Of a stretch of 8,893 nt of DNA, positions 5,630 through 8,893 are shown piece after piece. Source of the stretch: Actinomycetota bacterium (GTDB taxonomy: Bacteria; Actinomycetota; Thermoleophilia; Solirubrobacterales; 70-9); NCBI GenBank assembly GCA_018268695.1, contig JAFDWD010000529.1:1-8893 (forward strand), read 5' to 3'. How positions within the stretch are numbered: the stretch's first letter is position 1; the number at the start of each line of letters is the position of its first letter. The notes below the pieces were generated by a model. That model was not told where the DNA came from. It was given only the letters and a program-made list of their open reading frames with translations, and made no database searches. The position numbers and the translations under genes are program-made.

Positions 5630-7237
5630 TCAGCTCAGTCGCTCCCCGCGGACGACGATGCCCGCCGCCTCCCGGTCCCAGGTATCGGGGGTGACCCCGG
5701 CCTCCCGCAGCACGGCCTTGCGCACCTTCGCGGTCGGCGTCTTCGGCAGCTCCTCGACCACCCGCACGTACCGGGGGATCATGTGGTGGGCGCAGCGCGG
5801 CCGCAGGAACTCGATCAGCTCGGCCGGGTCGAGCTCCGCCCCCGGGTTCGGCGCGACCACCGCCAGCACCTCGTCTTCGACCAGCTCGGCGCGACAGGCG
5901 ACGGCGGCCACCTCCCACACCGCCGGGTGGGCGAGGATCTCCGCCTCGACCTCGACCGAGGAGATGTTCTCGCCGCGCCGCCGGATCGTGTCCTTCAGCC
6001 GGTCGACGAAGAAGTAGTTGCCCTCGGCGTCGCGGCGGGCGGCGTCGCCGGTGTGGAACCAGCCGTTGCGCCAGGCCTCGGCGGTCGCCTCGGGGTTGCG
6101 GTTGTAGCCGTGGTTCAGCGCCCAGGGGATGTCGGTACGGATCGTGATCTCCCCCACCTCGCCGATCTCCACCTCGCGGTCGTGCTCGTCGACCAGCCGC
6201 ACCTCGACGCCGGGCCGCACGCGGCCGCAGCTGCCGGGCACGGTCGGGTTCCACTCGCTGACGATCGGCGCCGACAGCTCGGTCATGTTGTAGATCGAGA
6301 CGACGTCGACGTCGAAGCGGCGGCGGAAGCCCTCGAGGTCGTCGACCAGCGGGACCATGAAGGCCTTGCGCAGCGAGTTGTCGGCATCATCGGCGGCGGG
6401 CGGCAGGCGCTCGACGAAGCTCGCCATCACGCCGAGCAGGAAGACCATCGTCGATCCGGTGGCGCGGATCTGGGGCCAGAACGCCTCGGTGCGGAAGCGG
6501 TCGACGACGGCGACCGAGCCGCCGTGGATCAGCATCGCGAAGAGGAGCGAGGCGCCGCCGACGTGGAACATCGGCATGTTGATCAGGAAGCGGTCCTCGG
6601 CGCCGAAGATCTCGCGCATCGCCGTCGAGGCGAACATCTCGTGGGTCTGGACGTAGGAGGTGAGGACGCCCTTCGAGGGGCCGGTGGTGCCGGAGGTGTA
6701 GAGGATCGCCTGGGTGTCCCAGGGCTCGGTCGGGCGCGGCGGCGGGGTCGGCTCGCCACCGCGGTCGAGCAGCCCCTCGGCGTCGATCACCTGCAGGCCG
6801 GGGACGGCGGCCGGGCCCTCGCCGACGCGGGCGACGATGGCGAGGTCACCGTGCCCCTCGCACTCCCCGAGCCGCTCGATCAGCCGGCCGTCGGCCACCG
6901 CGAGCCAGGCGCCGGAGTTCTCGACCACGTGGCCGAGCACGTTGCCCCGGTAGGCGGTGTTGATCGGGACGTAGACGGCGCCGAGGTAATTGATCGCGAA
7001 CCAGAAGCGGACGACGTCGGGCCCGTTCGGCAGCCAGAGGAGCACCGCGTCGTCCTGCTTCACCCCCAGCGCCTGCAGCCCGGCGGCGGTGGCGCGGGTC
7101 AGCGCGAGGAGTTCGGCGTGCGTCCACTCGGTGCCGTCCTCGAAGACCGCGAAGACGGCGTCGGGCGCCTCGGCGGCACGCCGCTCGAGCACGTCGCGCA
7201 AAACGCAATCCTCACGACCCGGTCCCCTCGCGAGCAC
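5630..7237 (-). CDS. Acyl-CoA synthetase (AMP-forming, CaiC-like)
   Basis: A 535-residue adenylate-forming ligase that activates a carboxylic acid as acyl-AMP and then as its CoA thioester. All core motifs are present: P-loop YTSGTTGPSKG (180-190), 'MPMFHVGG' (221-228), YNMTEL (316-321), FHTGD with D398, the hinge stretch 'DRLKDTIRRRGENISS' (412-427) and the catalytic lysine K504 in PKTPTAK. The overall pattern is closest to crotonobetaine/carnitine-CoA ligase-like and medium/long-chain acyl-CoA synthetases; the true acid cannot be told from the motifs. The GTG start at 7237 was chosen because AAGGAG (7250-7245) lies 7 nt upstream; the translation before the GTG shows no family similarity. 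It is the first gene of the operon, with a promoter and palindrome just upstream. Confidence 0.92.
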   Translation of the reverse strand: MLARGPGREDCVLRDVLERRAAEAPDAVFAVFEDGTEWTHAELLALTRATAAGLQALGVKQDDAVLLWLPNGPDVVRFWFAINYLGAVYVPINTAYRGNVLGHVVENSGAWLAVADGRLIERLGECEGHGDLAIVARVGEGPAAVPGLQVIDAEGLLDRGGEPTPPPRPTEPWDTQAILYTSGTTGPSKGVLTSYVQTHEMFASTAMREIFGAEDRFLINMPMFHVGGASLLFAMLIHGGSVAVVDRFRTEAFWPQIRATGSTMVFLLGVMASFVERLPPAADDADNSLRKAFMVPLVDDLEGFRRRFDVDVVSIYNMTELSAPIVSEWNPTVPGSCGRVRPGVEVRLVDEHDREVEIGEVGEITIRTDIPWALNHGYNRNPEATAEAWRNGWFHTGDAARRDAEGNYFFVDRLKDTIRRRGENISSVEVEAEILAHPAVWEVAAVACRAELVEDEVLAVVAPNPGAELDPAELIEFLRPRCAHHMIPRYVRVVEELPKTPTAKVRKAVLREAGVTPDTWDREAAGIVVRGERLS

Positions 7238-7244
7238 GAAGCTG

Positions 7245-7250
7245 CTCCTT
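7245..7250 (-). promoter_or_regulatory. Shine-Dalgarno of the acyl-CoA synthetase gene
   Basis: AAGGAG on the minus strand, within GGGAAGGAG, with a 7-nt spacer to the GTG at 7237. It settles the choice of a GTG start for the first gene of the operon. Confidence 0.75.
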
Positions 7251-7262
7251 CCCTTCGGTTCC

Positions 7263-7278
7263 TACCGAACGGTCAGTA
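7263..7278. promoter_or_regulatory. Candidate TetR operator
   Basis: TACCGAACGGTCAGTA is a 16-bp imperfect palindrome: six of its eight position pairs are symmetric about the centre at 7270/7271 (TACyGAmC half-sites). This form is very like operators of many actinobacterial TetR regulators (ACCGACCGGTCGGT type). It overlaps the end of the proposed -10 box and the expected transcription start, where a bound repressor would block transcription. The TetR gene in the same operon is the obvious candidate binder. Confidence 0.6.
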
Positions 7279-7305
7279 CACTCTCATCCCGGCCGTGAAA
7301 GTCAA
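7275..7305 (-). promoter_or_regulatory. Candidate operon promoter
   Basis: On the minus strand, TTGACT (7305-7300) is a near-consensus -35. TGTACT (7280-7275) matches four of six -10 positions, but the spacer is 19 bp, longer than ideal. A start near 7268 would give a leader of about 30 nt holding the Shine-Dalgarno. The palindrome at 7263-7278 overlaps its downstream part. Confidence 0.45.
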
Positions 7306-7457
7306 GGCCATCCAGGCCGGTGCCCTCGGCCTGGGACAGGACGGCCGGCGGAAAACCGACGCCGACTTGGCGCCGCGCCCTACAGATCGACGGGCCACGG
7401 CCAGCGATCCTCGCTCCATCGACAAACGCATCCGCCGCGGGCGGGCGAGGAGAGACG
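7306..7457. other. Remainder of the divergent intergenic region
   Basis: About 150 nt between the minus-strand operon promoter and the secreted-protein gene. It is expected to hold the rightward promoter, but I see no convincing -35/-10 pair. A TACAGAT at 7381-7387 could be a -10 box but has no good -35 partner. No hairpin or RNA gene is apparent. Confidence 0.3.
7448..7452 (+). promoter_or_regulatory. Shine-Dalgarno of the secreted-protein gene
   Basis: AGGAG within GCGAGGAGAG, 5 nt before the ATG at 7458. It supports that start over the in-frame ATG at 7320, whose translation up to 7457 does not look like protein and would bury the signal peptide. Confidence 0.7.
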
Positions 7458-8444
7458 ATGGACAAGGACATGAATCCCAGGACGAGCCGCGGACGCCGGC
7501 GACTTCTCTCGGCGCTCGCGGCGGCGTGCGCGCTGGCGGCATGGTTCACCGCCCCCGCCTCGGCGGGGGCCGAGACGCTCCACCTGGGCCGCCTGGCGCT
7601 GCCCACGGCCGTCGGCGGCTGCACGAACTGCCACTTCCTACAGATGGAGACGGCCTCGGCCGGGGCGGGCTACGTCGTCCCGGCGGGGAAATGGACGCTC
7701 GACTCGTGGAGCGGCCAGGGCGGTGAAAAAGGCGGCCCGGTGGAGCTGCGGATCTACCGCCCCACCGCCGTCCCCGGGCGCTACAAGATCGTCGCCGAGA
7801 GCCTCATGGTGACCGTCCCGCCGGCCACCGTGGCGACCTTCGGCGCGGCGATCCCGGTGGAAGGAGGCGACATCCTCGGCCTCTCGACCGGGGCCGGCGG
7901 ATACCCGGTGACCATCTACACCGCCGACGAAGGCGACATCGAGGGGAGCATCCTCGGCGCCCCGGCGCTCGGCCAGGAAGTCGGCGGAGGAACGGGGTTC
8001 GACATCAATCCGCCGAACGGGCGCGTCCTCAACCTCGCCGCGACGATCTCGCGGCCCGATCCGCCGGTCGCCCCACCGAGCGAACCCGCGACGACCCCGG
8101 GACCGGCGACGACCGGGTCGACCACGCCCGCCCCAGTGGCGCCGCCGAGCAACGCCTTCAGCCTCGGCGCACAGCACCGCCGGCACGGCTCCGAGGCAGT
8201 CGACCAGACCGTGACGCTGCCGGGGCCGGGCACCCTCAGCGTCGGCGGCAAGGGCATCGTCGCCCACCAGGTCGGCGTCGCGGGCGCCGGGACGCTCAGC
8301 GTCCGGCTCTCCCCCGGACCGGCGCTGCGTGACGTCCTGGGGCACCGGGCGCGGGCACAGGGGAAGGCCCGGATCGCCTTCACCCCGACCGGCGGCACCA
8401 CGGCCACACAGAGCGAGACGGTCACCTTCCGACGCGCCGGCTAG
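7458..8444 (+). CDS. Secreted two-domain beta-rich protein, function unknown
   Basis: A 328-residue protein. A basic N-terminus (RTSRGRRR, 9-15) and hydrophobic stretch 16-31 lead to 'APASA|GAE', a good signal-peptidase site after residue 36, so it is exported. Domain 1 (about 40-195) is Gly/Val-rich with beta character and contains CTNCH at 55-59, then 'YVVPAGKWTLDSWSGQGG' and 'IPVEGGDILGL' (132-142). This layout is one I associate with uncharacterised secreted proteins of Thermoleophilia. A Pro/Thr/Ala linker (199-231) follows. Domain 2 (about 232-328) carries 'LPGPGTLSVGGKG' (254-266) and 'AFTPTGGTTATQSETVTF' (307-324), a C-terminal module I recall recurring in extracellular proteins of that group. 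No sortase motif, transmembrane anchor or catalytic motif is visible. It diverges from the catabolic operon; a shared role is not shown. I cannot assign a function. Confidence 0.8.
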   Translation: MDKDMNPRTSRGRRRLLSALAAACALAAWFTAPASAGAETLHLGRLALPTAVGGCTNCHFLQMETASAGAGYVVPAGKWTLDSWSGQGGEKGGPVELRIYRPTAVPGRYKIVAESLMVTVPPATVATFGAAIPVEGGDILGLSTGAGGYPVTIYTADEGDIEGSILGAPALGQEVGGGTGFDINPPNGRVLNLAATISRPDPPVAPPSEPATTPGPATTGSTTPAPVAPPSNAFSLGAQHRRHGSEAVDQTVTLPGPGTLSVGGKGIVAHQVGVAGAGTLSVRLSPGPALRDVLGHRARAQGKARIAFTPTGGTTATQSETVTFRRAG

Positions 8445-8450
8445 CCGCGA

Positions 8451-8468
8451 GTCCCGGTCCGACGGGAC
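8451..8468. repeat. Small stem-loop after the secreted-protein gene
   Basis: GTCCCG (8451-8456) and CGGGAC (8463-8468) pair exactly around a 6-nt loop, starting 7 nt after the TAG stop. It may be part of the termination or mRNA-protecting structure together with the larger hairpin just downstream. Confidence 0.4.
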
Positions 8469-8475
8469 CCAGGAA

Positions 8476-8524
8476 CAGGCGGGAGCTGCTCGCCTTGCCA
8501 CCTCCGACGAGCAGCTCCGCCCTG
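8476..8524 (+). terminator. Hairpin downstream of the secreted-protein gene
   Basis: Arms at 8476-8492 and 8508-8524 pair over 17 positions with two adjacent mismatches; the inner 11 bp (GGAGCTGCTCG with CGAGCAGCTCC) are perfect. The loop is 15 nt (8493-8507). It lies 31 nt after the stop codon and before the next gene on the same strand. There is no U-tract, so it is a probable rather than certain terminator. Confidence 0.55.
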
Positions 8525-8609
8525 GCCGCCCCCCGGCAGCCTGTTGACGAGATTAGGTCTCGGCGGCGGGCTTGTCGTCGTCCCCGGCAACCCACGGTGA
8601 TTGCGCAGT

Positions 8610-8638
8610 TTGTGCTCAAAGCACAGAGGATCTAGATT
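8610..8638 (+). promoter_or_regulatory. Candidate promoter for a leaderless transcript
   Basis: TTGTGC (8610-8615), a weak -35, is separated by exactly 17 bp from TAGATT (8633-8638), which fits the actinobacterial TANNNT -10 pattern. The ATG of the next gene begins 7 nt after the last base of the -10 box, where transcription would start. No Shine-Dalgarno lies before that ATG. Confidence 0.55.
8611..8625. promoter_or_regulatory. Operator-like palindrome TGTGCT-CAA-AGCACA
   Basis: A perfect 6-bp inverted repeat with a 3-nt centre lies over the -35 box and spacer of the proposed promoter, 19 nt before the ATG. A factor bound here would control the downstream regulator gene; autoregulation is possible but not shown. 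Confidence 0.45.
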
Positions 8639-8644
8639 GGTGGG

Positions 8645-8893
8645 ATGGGATCGAGGGCAGGGATAGCCTCGCCGCCCAGCGCGAGCCGTGGCGAGATCGA
8701 AGGGCTGGTCGACCTGCTCAGTCAGGAGCTCGACGAGATCGCGGCGACGCTCGCCGACACGGTGCACGAGCACCTGGTCGAGCTCGACGAGGACATGCGG
8801 CCGTGGACGGAGCAGGTCGCCCGCGCCAACCTCGGCGTGATCGTGACGATGATGCGCGAAGGCGACGACCCCGCGTCGGTCGAGCCCCCGCCC
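8645..8893 (+). CDS. N-terminus of a probable PucR/CdaR-type transcriptional regulator (partial, runs off the edge)
   Basis: An open frame from the ATG at 8645 to the right edge gives 83 residues without a stop. The residues are helical and acidic: 'EIEGLVDLLSQELDEIAATLADTVHEHL' (17-44), then 'MRPWTEQVARANLGVIVTMMREGDDPASVEPPP' (51-83). This matches the N-terminal helical domain (RsbT co-antagonist-like) seen in actinobacterial PucR-family regulators, which carry a C-terminal PucR helix-turn-helix beyond this window. The decisive C-terminal domain is not visible, so the family call rests on the N-terminal pattern. The ATG lies just after a TANNNT -10 box and lacks a ribosome site, suggesting leaderless expression. 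The next gene or genes would tell what it regulates. Confidence 0.65.
   Translation, partial: MGSRAGIASPPSASRGEIEGLVDLLSQELDEIAATLADTVHEHLVELDEDMRPWTEQVARANLGVIVTMMREGDDPASVEPPP

Noticed and set aside
7320..7457. Upstream ATG extending the secreted protein by 46 residues
   Set aside because: It would bury the signal peptide and ignores the good Shine-Dalgarno at 7448-7452 before the ATG at 7458.
5570..7726. 718-residue plus-strand open frame, the longest in the window
   Set aside because: It lies opposite the acyl-CoA synthetase, which has every family motif. The translation is Asp/Gly/Arg/Val-rich with no domain, as expected from the antisense of GC-rich codons.
1..8893. CRISPR, transposon, phage, toxin-antitoxin or defence system
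   Set aside because: I looked for repeats, terminal inverted repeats, transposase or nuclease motifs and small paired genes, and saw none. Composition and gene style are uniform across the window.

Overview
The window is very GC-rich DNA, coding almost throughout, with many GTG starts and overlapping genes. This fits a high-GC actinobacterium. Two features point to Thermoleophilia/Solirubrobacterales: the C-terminal module of the secreted protein at 7458-8444 (a 'PGPGTL...GKG...FTPTGG...QS.TV' pattern I associate with that lineage) and the style of the PucR-like N-terminus at the right edge. This placement is inference from recognition, not from a search.

Layout. (1) 2-2180, plus strand: the tail of an upstream gene (possibly ApbE-like), a small membrane protein with paired histidines typical of ferric-reductase-like haem b proteins, a VIT1/CCC1-type Fe/Mn transporter and a metallo-beta-lactamase-fold hydrolase. 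(2) 2180-2225: a perfect 18-bp hairpin between convergent genes, probably a two-way terminator. (3) 7237 down to 2230, minus strand: a five-gene operon encoding an acyl-CoA synthetase, an iron-type alcohol dehydrogenase/maleylacetate-reductase-like enzyme, a TetR repressor, an SDR oxidoreductase and a double-hotdog MaoC-type hydratase. The last three junctions are all GTGA start/stop overlaps. A promoter and a 16-bp TetR-style palindrome precede the first gene. (4) 7458-8444, plus strand, divergent: a secreted two-domain protein with a Pro/Thr linker, followed by hairpins. (5) 8645 to the right edge: the N-terminus of a probable PucR/CdaR-type regulator whose start sits 6 nt after a TAGATT -10 box, suggesting a leaderless transcript.

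How the genes work together (inference): the minus-strand operon looks like a substrate-induced catabolic unit. A carboxylic acid would be activated to its CoA thioester, hydrated by the MaoC protein and oxidised by the SDR, while the Fe-ADH-family enzyme handles an alcohol, aldehyde or enone intermediate. The in-operon TetR would repress the cluster until a pathway acyl-CoA or acid binds. No thiolase or acyl-CoA dehydrogenase lies in the window, so the route is incomplete here and the substrate is unknown. The left-hand genes suggest membrane haem/flavin redox and iron handling.

I found no RNA gene, CRISPR array, transposon or phage gene, and nothing that is clearly a new defence or mobile system. 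The best leads are the operon with its operator, the non-canonical active-site residues in its MaoC and ADH proteins, and the leaderless regulator promoter.
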